Origin: Asticcacaulis endophyticus
GTDB lineage: Bacteria; Pseudomonadota; Alphaproteobacteria; Caulobacterales; Caulobacteraceae
Assembly: GCF_014652575.1 (NCBI RefSeq)
Contig: NZ_BMZB01000004.1
Span: 289,860 to 353,859 of the forward strand
Direction of reading: 5' to 3'
Length of the DNA: 64,000 bases
Shown piece by piece: positions 1 to 8,711 of this stretch. A model generated the notes under the pieces. The model was not told the DNA's origin. It did no database searches and worked only from the letters and a program-made list of their open reading frames with translations. Numbering within the stretch: the stretch's first letter is position 1; each line of letters opens with the position of its first letter. A program made the translations under genes and the position numbers.

Positions 1-1
1 G

Positions 2-148
2 GTGACGGCTATCGCGCAAATTCCGCAGGTAAAGGAACTGAACATCGGCCACTTCCTGATTGGTGAGGCGATCTTTACCGGCCTTGAGACTTCGATCCAC
101 AAGATGCGCTTGCTGATGGATGCGGCCAGAGGCCTGACTTCCAGATGA
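2..148 (+). CDS. pdxJ: Pyridoxine 5'-phosphate synthase, C-terminal end (partial)
   Basis: Only the last 48 codons are in the window; the gene begins upstream. The visible tail contains ELNIGHFLIGEAIF followed by a helix ending in RLLMDAARG, which matches the C-terminal strand and helix of the PdxJ TIM barrel. PdxJ condenses 3-amino-2-oxopropyl phosphate with deoxyxylulose 5-phosphate to give pyridoxine 5'-phosphate. The stop codon overlaps the acpS start in an ATGA, and pdxJ-acpS is a common proteobacterial pair, which supports the call. pdxH, the next vitamin B6 gene, is about 43 kb away in this window. Confidence 0.85.
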   Translation: MTAIAQIPQVKELNIGHFLIGEAIFTGLETSIHKMRLLMDAARGLTSR

Positions 149-543
149 TCGTCGGCATCGGCAATGACCTGGTTGATGCGCGCCGGATCGAAAGTTCAAT
201 TGAAAACTTCGGGGAGAAATTCCTCAACCGAATATTCACGGCTGACGAACAGGCTCGCGCGCAGGCGCATGTTAAACCGGTCTTATCTTACGCCAAGCGC
301 TTTGCGGCCAAGGAGGCCGTGGCTAAGGCGCTCGGCACCGGCATCAGCGGGTTTCGATTTATCGATATCGAGGTGTTTAACAATGCCGCGGGAAAGCCCG
401 AAATCATTTTGCATCGGGGGGCGCTGGAGCGCATGAAGGCGCTGGTCAAGCCCGATCATAATTATCACATCCACCTGTCATTGAGCGACGAATGGCCCTA
501 TGCCAGCGCCTATGCGGTGATTGAAGCCTTGCCCTTGCCATAA
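145..543 (+). CDS. acpS: Holo-[acyl-carrier-protein] synthase
   Basis: 132 residues, the usual AcpS length. It transfers 4'-phosphopantetheine from CoA to the serine of apo-ACP in the cytoplasm, activating ACP for fatty acid synthesis. The N-terminus MIVGIGNDLVDARRIE carries the Mg2+-binding Asp, and KRFAAKEAVAKALGTG contains the second conserved acidic residue (Glu of KEA). The ATG lies inside the pdxJ stop (ATGA), implying translational coupling. lepB, rnc and era follow in the same direction, an arrangement typical of alphaproteobacteria. Confidence 0.93.
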   Translation: MIVGIGNDLVDARRIESSIENFGEKFLNRIFTADEQARAQAHVKPVLSYAKRFAAKEAVAKALGTGISGFRFIDIEVFNNAAGKPEIILHRGALERMKALVKPDHNYHIHLSLSDEWPYASAYAVIEALPLP

Positions 544-582
544 TCTGTGGTTAGGTGAGGCGCAAGGTAACGGGGCAATACT

Positions 583-1392
583 ATGAGCGCGGAAGACAAG
601 GTGGTCGAGGACGATATGGCAACGAGCAAGGGGAGCAGTGCCACCGGCGGCGCCAAAGAAGAAACCAGTGAGATCATCAAGACGGTCATCTATGCGTTGC
701 TGATCACGCTCGTGTTCCGCACTCTGTTTTTCCAACCGTTTACGATCCCGTCAGCGTCGATGGAGCCTAACCTTTACGAAGGTGACTACATCGTGGTCTC
801 CAAGTGGGATTACGGCTATTCCAAATATTCGTTCCAGTGGCCGTTGCCGTTCATTAAGGGCCGGATCATGGAAAAAGCGGCCAAGCGTGGCGATATTGTC
901 GTCTTCAAGCTGCCGCGTAATCCCAAGGTTGATTACATTAAGCGTGTCGTCGGTGTGCCGGGTGACCGGATACAGATGCGCCACAATCAGCTATATATCA
1001 ATGATATCCCGGTGGCTGCCAAAAACCTTGGGGCGGTGACGCCGCAAATTAGCTACGACAGCCAGTACGCCACCAAGTATGAGGAAAGCTTGCCGGACGG
1101 GTCTACCCACTTTATGCAGGATCTGCGTACCGATGGCCCGGCGGATGACACGCCTGAATATATCGTGCCTGCCGATCATTATTTCATGATGGGCGACAAT
1201 CGCGACAATTCGATCGACAGCCGCTACGCTATGGACGATCCGATCCAGCCGGGTGTTGATTTTGTGCCGGCCGAAAACCTCGAAGGGCGCGCGACCATGG
1301 TACTGGTGTCATGGAACGAAGGTTCCTCGATCTGGAAACCGTGGACATGGTTGAACCTGCGTTGGGACCGCCTGTTTAAATCCCTTAAGTAA
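583..1392 (+). CDS. lepB: Signal peptidase I
   Basis: 269 residues. An N-terminal membrane anchor (about residues 31-50) precedes the catalytic region, so the active site faces the periplasm. The nucleophile is Ser59 in PSASMEP, and the general base is Lys120 in DYIKRVVGVPGD; the GDNRDNS box of family S26 follows near residue 205. It removes signal peptides from Sec- and Tat-exported proteins. A second in-frame ATG at 616 has a GAGGA-like sequence before it and could be the true start, which would remove only 11 polar residues. It lies between acpS and rnc, as in many alphaproteobacteria. Confidence 0.93.
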   Translation: MSAEDKVVEDDMATSKGSSATGGAKEETSEIIKTVIYALLITLVFRTLFFQPFTIPSASMEPNLYEGDYIVVSKWDYGYSKYSFQWPLPFIKGRIMEKAAKRGDIVVFKLPRNPKVDYIKRVVGVPGDRIQMRHNQLYINDIPVAAKNLGAVTPQISYDSQYATKYEESLPDGSTHFMQDLRTDGPADDTPEYIVPADHYFMMGDNRDNSIDSRYAMDDPIQPGVDFVPAENLEGRATMVLVSWNEGSSIWKPWTWLNLRWDRLFKSLK

Positions 1393-1441
1393 ATTGCGGG
1401 TTTTGTTTTCTTTGGCGCGGGATTGGTGTATCTGACGCCCT

Positions 1442-2137
1442 ATGAACCTGAGACGATCCGCCCTCAGCGCCCTTGAGGCGCAACTGGGTTACGAATTTAA
1501 GGACAAGGCCTTGCTCGATCTGGCGCTTACCCACGCCAGCGTAGCCGAGGGCGCGCGTAAGATCGCTGACAATGAACGCCTTGAGTTTTTGGGCGATCGG
1601 GTTCTGGCGCTGATGGTGTCCGAAGCCCTGATGGAGGCCTTTCCTGACGCCAGCGAAGGGGAGTTGTCGCGGCGATTCCACAGTCTGGTCAGTCGCGAAA
1701 CCTGCGCCGATGTCGCCAAAAATTTGGGTGTCGGCCCAGCGCTGCGGTTGGCGGCGGGGGAAACCAAAAGCGGCGGGCGCGAGAACCTGACTATTCTTGG
1801 CGATGCGTGCGAAGCCCTGATTGCCGCCATCTATATCGAGGCCGGGTTCGAGGGCGTGGTGCGTTTGTTCAAGCCGTTATGGACTGAGCGGATGCAGGCG
1901 TCCGGCAACAGCGTGCGCATCAACCCGAAATCTTATCTACAGGAATGGGCCGCCTCAAAGCAAAAGGCCCTGCCGAAATATTCTATCATTAACCGATCCG
2001 GCCCCGACCACGCTCCGGTCTTTACCATCGAAGTGACTGTCGACGGGCACCCCTCTCAATCCGCCACCGGGCGATCGCGGCAAGATGCTGAAAAAGCGGC
2101 CGCCCTTGGCTTTATCGAACGTGAAGGCTTAGCGTGA
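1442..2137 (+). CDS. rnc: Ribonuclease III
   Basis: 231 residues. The N-terminal endonuclease domain has the signature NERLEFLGDRVLAL (about residues 44-57) and the second acidic cluster LGDACEALIAAIY, which together provide the Mg2+ ligands. The C-terminal part (about 160-231) is a double-stranded RNA-binding domain ending with the motif GRSRQDAEKAAALGFI. It cleaves dsRNA during rRNA and mRNA processing. The gene overlaps the era start by four bases, as in the widespread rnc-era pair. Confidence 0.94.
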   Translation: MNLRRSALSALEAQLGYEFKDKALLDLALTHASVAEGARKIADNERLEFLGDRVLALMVSEALMEAFPDASEGELSRRFHSLVSRETCADVAKNLGVGPALRLAAGETKSGGRENLTILGDACEALIAAIYIEAGFEGVVRLFKPLWTERMQASGNSVRINPKSYLQEWAASKQKALPKYSIINRSGPDHAPVFTIEVTVDGHPSQSATGRSRQDAEKAAALGFIEREGLA

Positions 2138-3099
2138 CCGAACATAACTCCTCTCATCGTGCCGGTTTTGTGGCCATTATCGGCGCACCTAATGCCGGCA
2201 AATCAACACTGGTCAATCAACTGGTGGGCTCAAAAGTATCGATCGTCACCCAAAAGGTGCAGACGACGCGCTTTCCAGTGCGCGGCATTGCCATGCACGG
2301 GGATGCTCAGATCGTACTCGTTGACACACCGGGTATCTTTAAACCGCGCCGCAGGCTGGACCGTGCCATGGTTAAATCGGCCTGGGGCGGGGCGGAAGAC
2401 GCCGATCATGTCGTGTTGTTGATCGATGCACCGGCTCAGATCGCGGTCGAGCATCCGTCCGCTGATACGCCCAAAGCCACCGCCGCTGATCACCGCGCCG
2501 TCGAAGATGTGGCGGCGATTATTGAAGGCCTTAAACAATCGAACACCCGCGCCACGCTGGTGGTCAATAAGATCGATATGCTCAAGCGCGATAATCTGCT
2601 GGCGCTGGTCGACACACTTTATAAGGCCGACATTTTCGATGAGGTCTTTATGATTTCCGCCGAAAAGGGCTTAGGTGTTGCGGATCTGAAAGAGTCGCTG
2701 GCCAATAAGATGCCGCTAGGGCATTGGCTGTACCCCGAAGACCAAGCCGCCGATGCACCCGCCCGTATTCTGGCGGCGGAAATTACCCGCGAAAAACTGT
2801 TCCTGCGGGTTCATGAAGAACTGCCTTATTCAGCCGCGGTATCGACGACCGAGTTTAAGGACCTGCCTGATGGTTCGGCGCGGATCGAACAAGTCATTTT
2901 TGTTGAACGCGACGGTCAGCGCGCCATTGTGCTGGGTAAAAATGGTCAGACCCTGAAATGGATCGGCCAGAAATCGCGTGAAGAACTGTCGAAACTGCTC
3001 GATCGTCCGGTGCATCTGTTCCTGCATGTTAAGGTCAATGAGCGCTGGACCGATGACCGCGCGCTTTACACCCAGTTCGGTCTGGAGTTTGAGTCCTAA
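2134..3099 (+). CDS. era: GTPase Era
   Basis: 321 residues, slightly longer than E. coli Era. The GTPase motifs are G1 GAPNAGKST (17-25), G3 DTPG and G4 NKID; the C-terminal KH domain includes the stretch VILGKNGQTLKWIGQKSREEL-type GxxG region that binds the 3' end of 16S rRNA. An extra loop of about 20 residues (HPSADTPKATAADHRAVED) sits between G3 and G4 in the G domain. The start is GTG within the rnc stop. Era assists 30S assembly and couples it to growth. Confidence 0.93.
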   Translation: MTEHNSSHRAGFVAIIGAPNAGKSTLVNQLVGSKVSIVTQKVQTTRFPVRGIAMHGDAQIVLVDTPGIFKPRRRLDRAMVKSAWGGAEDADHVVLLIDAPAQIAVEHPSADTPKATAADHRAVEDVAAIIEGLKQSNTRATLVVNKIDMLKRDNLLALVDTLYKADIFDEVFMISAEKGLGVADLKESLANKMPLGHWLYPEDQAADAPARILAAEITREKLFLRVHEELPYSAAVSTTEFKDLPDGSARIEQVIFVERDGQRAIVLGKNGQTLKWIGQKSREELSKLLDRPVHLFLHVKVNERWTDDRALYTQFGLEFES

Positions 3100-3104
3100 G
3101 AACC

Positions 3105-3842
3105 GTGTCTGTGCAATTTGTGGATGAAGCCATTGTGTTAAGCGCGCGCGGTCACGGTGAGACTGGCGCCATTATCCATGTGCTGACCCATGAACATGGT
3201 CATATCGCTGCCCATATCGCGGGGGGCGCGTCGCGCCGCATGAAGCCGTATCTTCAGGCGGGGGCGCATGTTGAATTCAGCTATCGGGCGCGCAGTTCCG
3301 ACCAGTTAGGCAGTGCTACGATTGAGCCTGTGGGCGAGGGGGCGTCTGATTTGCTGGATGATCCCCTAGCGCTTACAGGGCTTCAAACCGCCTGCCTTAT
3401 GACGCAATATTGTTTGCCTGAGCGTGAGGTGCATGTCGGCGCCTATCATGCCTTGTCGGCATTGATGATGATTCTGCCGCACCCTGAGATATGGCCTGCG
3501 GTCTATGTGCGATTCGAGGCGGGTCTGCTTGAGGCGTTAGGGTTTGGCCTTGATTTATCAGCCTGCGCGGTCACGGGGGACCGGGATGATCTTATCTATG
3601 TCAGTCCCCGTTCCGGCCGGGCGGTGAGCCGAAGTGCCGGTGAAGCCTATAAAGACAAATTATTGAAATTACCTATGTTTATGTTGTCGTCGCAAGGCGG
3701 TGTGCAGGCTGGTGATATAGGTCTTGGGCTTGAGCTTACCGGGCACTTTCTGGAGCGGAACGTGTTTCATCCGCTCAATAAACCCTTGCCGGAAATCCGT
3801 GTGCGCCTTATGCAAACCCTGAGTGATTCAGGCTATATGTGA
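3105..3842 (+). CDS. recO: DNA repair protein RecO
   Basis: 245 residues starting at GTG, five bases after era. The N-terminal OB-fold begins with FVDEAIVLSARGHGETGAIIHVLTHEHG, a typical RecO opening in which the protein loads RecA onto SSB-coated single strands. A central helical region (FEAGLLEALGFGLDLSACAVTG) corresponds to the usual zinc-finger entry; here CAVTGDRDDLIYVSPRSGRAVS has only one cysteine, so zinc binding is doubtful, as in other alphaproteobacterial RecO. The position directly behind era is conserved. Confidence 0.9.
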   Translation: MSVQFVDEAIVLSARGHGETGAIIHVLTHEHGHIAAHIAGGASRRMKPYLQAGAHVEFSYRARSSDQLGSATIEPVGEGASDLLDDPLALTGLQTACLMTQYCLPEREVHVGAYHALSALMMILPHPEIWPAVYVRFEAGLLEALGFGLDLSACAVTGDRDDLIYVSPRSGRAVSRSAGEAYKDKLLKLPMFMLSSQGGVQAGDIGLGLELTGHFLERNVFHPLNKPLPEIRVRLMQTLSDSGYM

Positions 3843-3854
3843 GCATTCGGGCGG

Positions 3855-3875
3855 CACAAAGTTGGTTGCTTTGTG
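3855..3875 (+). repeat. Short inverted repeat after recO
   Basis: Perfect 7-base arms CACAAAG and CTTTGTG separated by 7 bases, starting 12 bases after the recO stop. No T-run follows, so it is a poor intrinsic terminator; it may be an RNA hairpin or a protein site in front of the next gene. Confidence 0.35.
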
Positions 3876-3951
3876 AAATCCACCCTTTGGTAACCACTCA
3901 CATGTCATAGTCCCGTTAATTATAATCTGACGGCGGAATGTCTAAATCTTG

Positions 3952-4413
3952 ATGACTTACAGCGAACAGCAATTGCGTGAGGCAAATGTCAATCCGGCGA
4001 CGGGTTTGGCTACGGATTACCTCAACCTGTTCAACGAGGCCATTATGCTGTTTGAAATGGGCATGGATATGCCTGACATGGCTGAGGAGCTAATGGACTG
4101 GCAGCGCCGGGACTATGTCAGTCACTTTGAAAAATCAGGCTTTGAGCAAAAAGACGTGGTAGTGCGGGCCTATCAAACGGCACCGGATGAGGTTCGTGCG
4201 GCCTTCGATGACTGCTGTGACAAGGCATTGGATACGTTTGAGTCGTCTATCCAGATATTGCTGTCGTCGCTTGAAACGCCTGTGGCCCATGAAGAGCTTG
4301 AAACCCGTCTGGCGGAGATGAAGGAACTGGTCACCGAGATGGATTCGCATATCCATGGCCGGGTCAAGCCTTCTGAAACCGACGCCCAGAGTGCGGTTGA
4401 CGCACTGTTTTAG
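3952..4413 (+). CDS. Small acidic protein of unknown function between recO and parC
   Basis: 153 residues, acidic, predicted all-helical and soluble, with no signal peptide or membrane segment. The N-terminal half has NEAIMLFEMGMDMPDMAEELMDW and the second half contains helices with a heptad-like pattern (SSIQILLSSLE, ELETRLAEMKELVTEM). I do not recognise a named family. The codon use and an uninterrupted frame support a real gene. ATG 3952 is preferred; a TTG codon directly before it (3949) could also serve. The position between recO and parC suggests a lineage-conserved gene, but that is inference. Confidence 0.7.
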   Translation: MTYSEQQLREANVNPATGLATDYLNLFNEAIMLFEMGMDMPDMAEELMDWQRRDYVSHFEKSGFEQKDVVVRAYQTAPDEVRAAFDDCCDKALDTFESSIQILLSSLETPVAHEELETRLAEMKELVTEMDSHIHGRVKPSETDAQSAVDALF

Positions 4414-4482
4414 GTCCACAATCCCCATAATTTAACAGGATACCTTTGCTTATAAGGGCGCAGCGCATTAATCTGTGTGGTT

Positions 4483-6705
4483 ATGAGTGATGTAGTGATT
4501 CCCGAAAACGCCGGTGGGCGAATACTTAACGAAGATCTGGGCGAAGCCCTGTCGCGCCGTTATCTGGCCTATGCCTTATCTACCATCATGCACCGGGCCT
4601 TACCGGACGTGCGCGATGGTCTGAAGCCTGTGCACCGGCGTGTGCTCTATGCCATGCACAACATGCGCCTGAACCCGCAATCGGCGGCGCGTAAGTGCGC
4701 CAAGGTGGTCGGGGAAGTCATGGGTAACTTCCACCCGCATGGCGATCAGTCGATCTATGACGCGCTGGTGCGGATGGCGCAGTGGTTTGCCCAGCGTTAT
4801 CCGATGGTCGATGGTCAGGGTAATTTCGGCAATATCGACGGCGATTCAGCCGCCGCCATGCGTTACACTGAGTGCAAGATGACGGCGGCGGCCATGCTGT
4901 TGCTGGACGGCATTGATGAAAACGCCGTCGATTTTCGCCCGACCTATGACAATCAGGACGAAGAACCGATTATCCTGCCGGCAGGGTTTCCGAACCTTCT
5001 GGCCAATGGCGCGACCGGTATCGCAGTGGGTATGGCGACCTCGATCCCGCCGCACAATGTGTCTGAACTGATTGACGCCTGTAAGTTGCTGATTGAGAGT
5101 CCTCATTCGGATACGGCGGCCCTGATGCAATTCGTGCAGGGCCCGGACTTCCCCACCGGCGGGATATGTGTTGAACGCCCGGAGACTATTCAGGAAGCTT
5201 ATGAAACGGGACGTGGTTCCCTGCGGACGCGGGCACGCTATGAGGTTGAGGATCTGGGGCGCGGCAACTGGCGTATCAAGGTCACTGAAATACCTTACAT
5301 GGTGCAAAAGTCGCGCCTGATCGAACAATTGGCCGATCTGATCGAAGCCAAGAAGGCACCGCTGTTGGGCGATGTCCGTGACGAATCAGACGAAGAAATT
5401 CGCCTGATTCTTGAGCCTAAGACGCGCAATATCGAACCCGAAGTCCTGATGGAAAGCCTGTTCAAGGTTTCCGATCTGGAAACGCGCTTTGCCATCAATA
5501 TCAATGTGCTGGATGCATCCGGTGCGCCGCGGGTTATGGGACTTAAGCCATGTTTGGTGGCTTTCCTTGATCACCGGCGGATAGTTTTGGTGCGCCAGTC
5601 AAACTGGCGTCTGGAGCGCATCGTAAAGCGCCTGCACGTCCTTGATGGTTTGATGATCGCTTTCCTCAATCTGGATGAGGTCATTCGTATAATCCGTGAG
5701 GATGAAAAGCCGCGTGATACTTTGATGGCGCGCTTTTCTCTGAGTGAACCCCAGGTCGATTACATCCTTGATACGCGTCTGCGTCAGTTGGCGCGGCTTG
5801 AGGAAATGGCGATCCAGAGCGAGCATGACAAATTGGCCAAAGAGCGCGATGGTCTGCTGGCTCTGCTGGGTTCCGAAAAGAAGCAGTGGAAGCGGATTGA
5901 TGAGCAGTTAAGCGAAGTCCGCAAACAGCTTTTGTCGCCGCGCCGCACGACCTATGCTGAGGCGCCGCAGGGCATTGAAGTCGCCTCAATCGAATCTTAC
6001 CTGCCAAAAGAGCCGATTACCGTCATCCTGTCAGAGCGCGGCTGGATTCGGGCGGCCAAGGGCCGTGTCGAAGATCCATCCGAACTGAAGTTCAAAGAAG
6101 GTGATCAGCACGCCTTCCTGATCCCGGCCTATACGACCGATAAGCTGCTGATCATGACGTCAGACGGACGGTTCCTCACCCTGGGCTGCGATAAGCTACC
6201 TTCTGCCCGTGGGCATGGTGAGCCACTTCGGTTAATGCTGGATATCGAAGAGTCGGCCAAGATCATGACCATCTTCACCTTCACTCCGGGCCAAAAGCGT
6301 CTGATGGTGTCAAAGAATGGCTATGGCTTTGTCATGAATGAAGAAGATGCTCTGGCCAACAAAAAGGCCGGTAAGCAAGTGCTGAACGTCGATGGGACTG
6401 AAGCGTTTGCGACCCTGCCTGTGACGGGTGACCAGATCATGATCCTGGGTGAAAATAATAAGCTCCTGATTTATCCTGTGTCAGAACTGCCCGAAATGGC
6501 GCGTGGCAAGGGCGTCAAACTTCAGGGGTATAAGGACGGTGGCGTCAGGGACATTACGCTTTTCGATTCCGCAAGCCCGGTCGTGTGGTATGACGGTTCC
6601 GGTAAGGCGCGTGATTTCAAGGACTTTAAGGACTATGTCGGTAGGCGGGCATCGGTCGGACGCATTGCGCCGCGTGGCCTGAGAAAGCTGCGACCAAACG
6701 GATAG
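4483..6705 (+). CDS. parC: DNA topoisomerase IV subunit A
   Basis: 740 residues. It is the DNA-cleaving subunit that decatenates daughter chromosomes together with ParE (not in this window). The catalytic tyrosine is Tyr128 in AAAMRYTE. The quinolone pocket reads HPHGDQSIYD, so Gln89 sits where E. coli ParC has Ser80, and Asp93 at the Glu84 position. The C-terminal third (about 490-740) is a beta-pinwheel-like region with repeated strand motifs. No GyrA box (QRRGGKG-like) is visible, which supports ParC over GyrA. GTG 4477 is a possible start two codons earlier. Confidence 0.92.
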   Translation: MSDVVIPENAGGRILNEDLGEALSRRYLAYALSTIMHRALPDVRDGLKPVHRRVLYAMHNMRLNPQSAARKCAKVVGEVMGNFHPHGDQSIYDALVRMAQWFAQRYPMVDGQGNFGNIDGDSAAAMRYTECKMTAAAMLLLDGIDENAVDFRPTYDNQDEEPIILPAGFPNLLANGATGIAVGMATSIPPHNVSELIDACKLLIESPHSDTAALMQFVQGPDFPTGGICVERPETIQEAYETGRGSLRTRARYEVEDLGRGNWRIKVTEIPYMVQKSRLIEQLADLIEAKKAPLLGDVRDESDEEIRLILEPKTRNIEPEVLMESLFKVSDLETRFAININVLDASGAPRVMGLKPCLVAFLDHRRIVLVRQSNWRLERIVKRLHVLDGLMIAFLNLDEVIRIIREDEKPRDTLMARFSLSEPQVDYILDTRLRQLARLEEMAIQSEHDKLAKERDGLLALLGSEKKQWKRIDEQLSEVRKQLLSPRRTTYAEAPQGIEVASIESYLPKEPITVILSERGWIRAAKGRVEDPSELKFKEGDQHAFLIPAYTTDKLLIMTSDGRFLTLGCDKLPSARGHGEPLRLMLDIEESAKIMTIFTFTPGQKRLMVSKNGYGFVMNEEDALANKKAGKQVLNVDGTEAFATLPVTGDQIMILGENNKLLIYPVSELPEMARGKGVKLQGYKDGGVRDITLFDSASPVVWYDGSGKARDFKDFKDYVGRRASVGRIAPRGLRKLRPNG

Positions 6706-6813
6706 GGTGTGGCTTAAATCACTCTTAATGAGTCCCTTCCAAACGATAAGGTAATTTCATATTGATGGCGCTGCGCTTTTATGTTGCAGTGCATCATCAA
6801 TATGGGGTGCTTT

Positions 6814-7455
6814 ATGCGCGACTTAGCCGGTATTAACGACACGTCTGAAAAAATCAGCGATATGCTGACGCACACGATTACTCTGATCGACGGTAAGTCG
6901 GTCACCCTGCGCGATCTTATCGGGCGCATCGGGGAGCAGGGGTTCCTGCTGTTGTGTGCGCTTCTGACCCTGCCGTTTCTGCTGCCGGTATCCATTCCCG
7001 GCGTCAGTACCGTGTTTGGGGTGGCCATATTGCTAATCAGTCTGGCGATTACGCTCAATCGTTTGCCTTGGCTACCCAGCCAGATTCTTGACCGCGAACT
7101 TGAGGCGGACAAGCTGATTCCGGTTCTGGAAAGAGGCGTGAAGATTGTCTCCCGCATTGATCCCTATGTGCAGCCGCGCCTTCTGATGTTTTCCACGGGC
7201 ACTGTCATCAACAGGTTCAACGGGGCCGTGCTGATGTTTTCGGCACTGCTGCTGATGCTGCCTTTGGGCTTCATTCCCTTCTCCAATACCCTGCCCGGCG
7301 TCGCCATTTTATTGATGTCGATAGGCATGGTTCAGCGTGATGGCGCTTTGGTGGTTGCGGGCTACAGCTTTGTGATAGCTACTTTGGTTTACTTTGGCGT
7401 TCTGGCCTATGCCGCGCTGAGTGCTGGACAAGGTTTGTCATCGCTAATTTCGTAA
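6814..7455 (+). CDS. ExoD-family integral membrane protein
   Basis: 213 residues from ATG 6814, chosen because GGGGTG lies about seven bases upstream; in-frame ATGs at 6781 and 6802 are alternatives. A short polar N-terminus (LTHTITLIDGKSVTLRDLIGRIG) precedes hydrophobic segments containing LLPVSIPGVSTVFG and, in the second half, LLLMLPLGFIPFSNTLPG. This internally duplicated pattern with Pro-Gly turns is typical of the ExoD family, named for a rhizobial exopolysaccharide mutant; its biochemical role is unknown. No polysaccharide genes lie nearby, so no pathway can be assigned. Confidence 0.8.
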   Translation: MRDLAGINDTSEKISDMLTHTITLIDGKSVTLRDLIGRIGEQGFLLLCALLTLPFLLPVSIPGVSTVFGVAILLISLAITLNRLPWLPSQILDRELEADKLIPVLERGVKIVSRIDPYVQPRLLMFSTGTVINRFNGAVLMFSALLLMLPLGFIPFSNTLPGVAILLMSIGMVQRDGALVVAGYSFVIATLVYFGVLAYAALSAGQGLSSLIS

Positions 7456-7496
7456 GGGGCATTTACAGGCTCTGATCATTTGCCTATGTCCACGCG

Positions 7497-8711
7497 ATGC
7501 GTGTGCCGCTCCCCTTTTCCGATCCTGACGGCCTTAGTCGACTGATCACTGTATCGGGCGTTGGCCTTTGCCAGCTCATAGCTTTTGGAACCTCGCTTTA
7601 TTTATTGACGACGCTGGCTGTCCCGATTGCCGCAGATACGGGCTGGCCGCTGGCATGGGTTGTTGGTGGGTACTCAATCGGCGTTTTGACTTCTGCGGCG
7701 ATCTCACCTTTGGCGGGGCGATACATCAGTGCCGGGTACGGCCATTTTGTTCTTGCCGCAAGTGCGGTGTTGTTTGCGGCTGGATTGGTCGGCGTGTCAC
7801 AATCCGGTAGCCTGCTTGTTTATTGCGTAGCCTGGATCGTTGTGGGCGCGGCCATGGGGTGCGGTTTGTATGATGCCGCCTTTGGGACGGTAGGTCGCAT
7901 TTTCGGGCAATCGGCACGGTCTTTGATAATACAGATCGCTCTGTGGGGAGGCTTTGCGTCGACGGTTTTCTGGCCGATGAGCGAGTATTTACAGACCGCC
8001 TATGGATGGCGAATAACCTGCCTAGTATTTGCCGGGATACATCTGGTCATATGTCTGCCGATATATGTGTGGTTGGTGCCAAGGCCTACGGATGCAACGG
8101 CACCTAAGCAGATAAAAGACCTCAGCAAGATCAGGCCTGAGCCAGATGAACAGGTCATATATTGGACGCTGGGTTTAGTGATTACCTGTGAAATGGCGAT
8201 TGTCGCGATGATGTCGGTGCATATGCATACCATTTTGCAAAGCCGTGGTTTGTCTGCGACCGCTGCGGTAGCGCTGAGTGCGTTAATTGGACCATCGCAG
8301 GTGGCGTCACGCCTGATGGAGTTAACTATCGGTAAGAAATGGCCGCCTTATGTCTCTATGGCGCTTGGGGTTGCCGGTGTGGCGGCAGCCCTTGGGCTGA
8401 TTATCTTTGGCACCGATTTGAATACGCCGGCGCTGATTATTTATGGGGCGGGGCTTGGCGTAGTTTCAATTACGACAGGCACCGTGCCTTTGGCGGTTTT
8501 TGGGCCGATGCGCTATCCGCTGCTTATGGGACGCCTGCGCCGGATCAGTCTGGTCATGCAGGCGATTGCCCCGGCCATAGGTGCCTGGCTCCTGACACAA
8601 GCGGGCATGAATGCTCTGTTGAGCTTTATTGGAGCGCTCTCAGTCTTATGCTTGCTTGTGGCCGTTTATCTGGCGCGCAAATGTCATAGCCATATAAAGC
8701 TTAAGGCTTGA
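7497..8711 (+). CDS. Major facilitator superfamily transporter
   Basis: 404 residues with about twelve hydrophobic segments in two halves separated by a polar loop (about residues 195-220, VPRPTDATAPKQIKDLSKIRPEPD). The organisation and Gly-rich helices (GVGLCQLIAFG, GAAMGCGLYDAAFG) fit the MFS, close to the oxalate/formate or OFA-like and 'YfkF'-type branches, but the substrate cannot be read from the sequence. The gene ends 11 bases inside the convergent bpt gene. It follows the ExoD-like gene after 41 bases and may be co-transcribed with it. Confidence 0.82.
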   Translation: MRVPLPFSDPDGLSRLITVSGVGLCQLIAFGTSLYLLTTLAVPIAADTGWPLAWVVGGYSIGVLTSAAISPLAGRYISAGYGHFVLAASAVLFAAGLVGVSQSGSLLVYCVAWIVVGAAMGCGLYDAAFGTVGRIFGQSARSLIIQIALWGGFASTVFWPMSEYLQTAYGWRITCLVFAGIHLVICLPIYVWLVPRPTDATAPKQIKDLSKIRPEPDEQVIYWTLGLVITCEMAIVAMMSVHMHTILQSRGLSATAAVALSALIGPSQVASRLMELTIGKKWPPYVSMALGVAGVAAALGLIIFGTDLNTPALIIYGAGLGVVSITTGTVPLAVFGPMRYPLLMGRLRRISLVMQAIAPAIGAWLLTQAGMNALLSFIGALSVLCLLVAVYLARKCHSHIKLKA

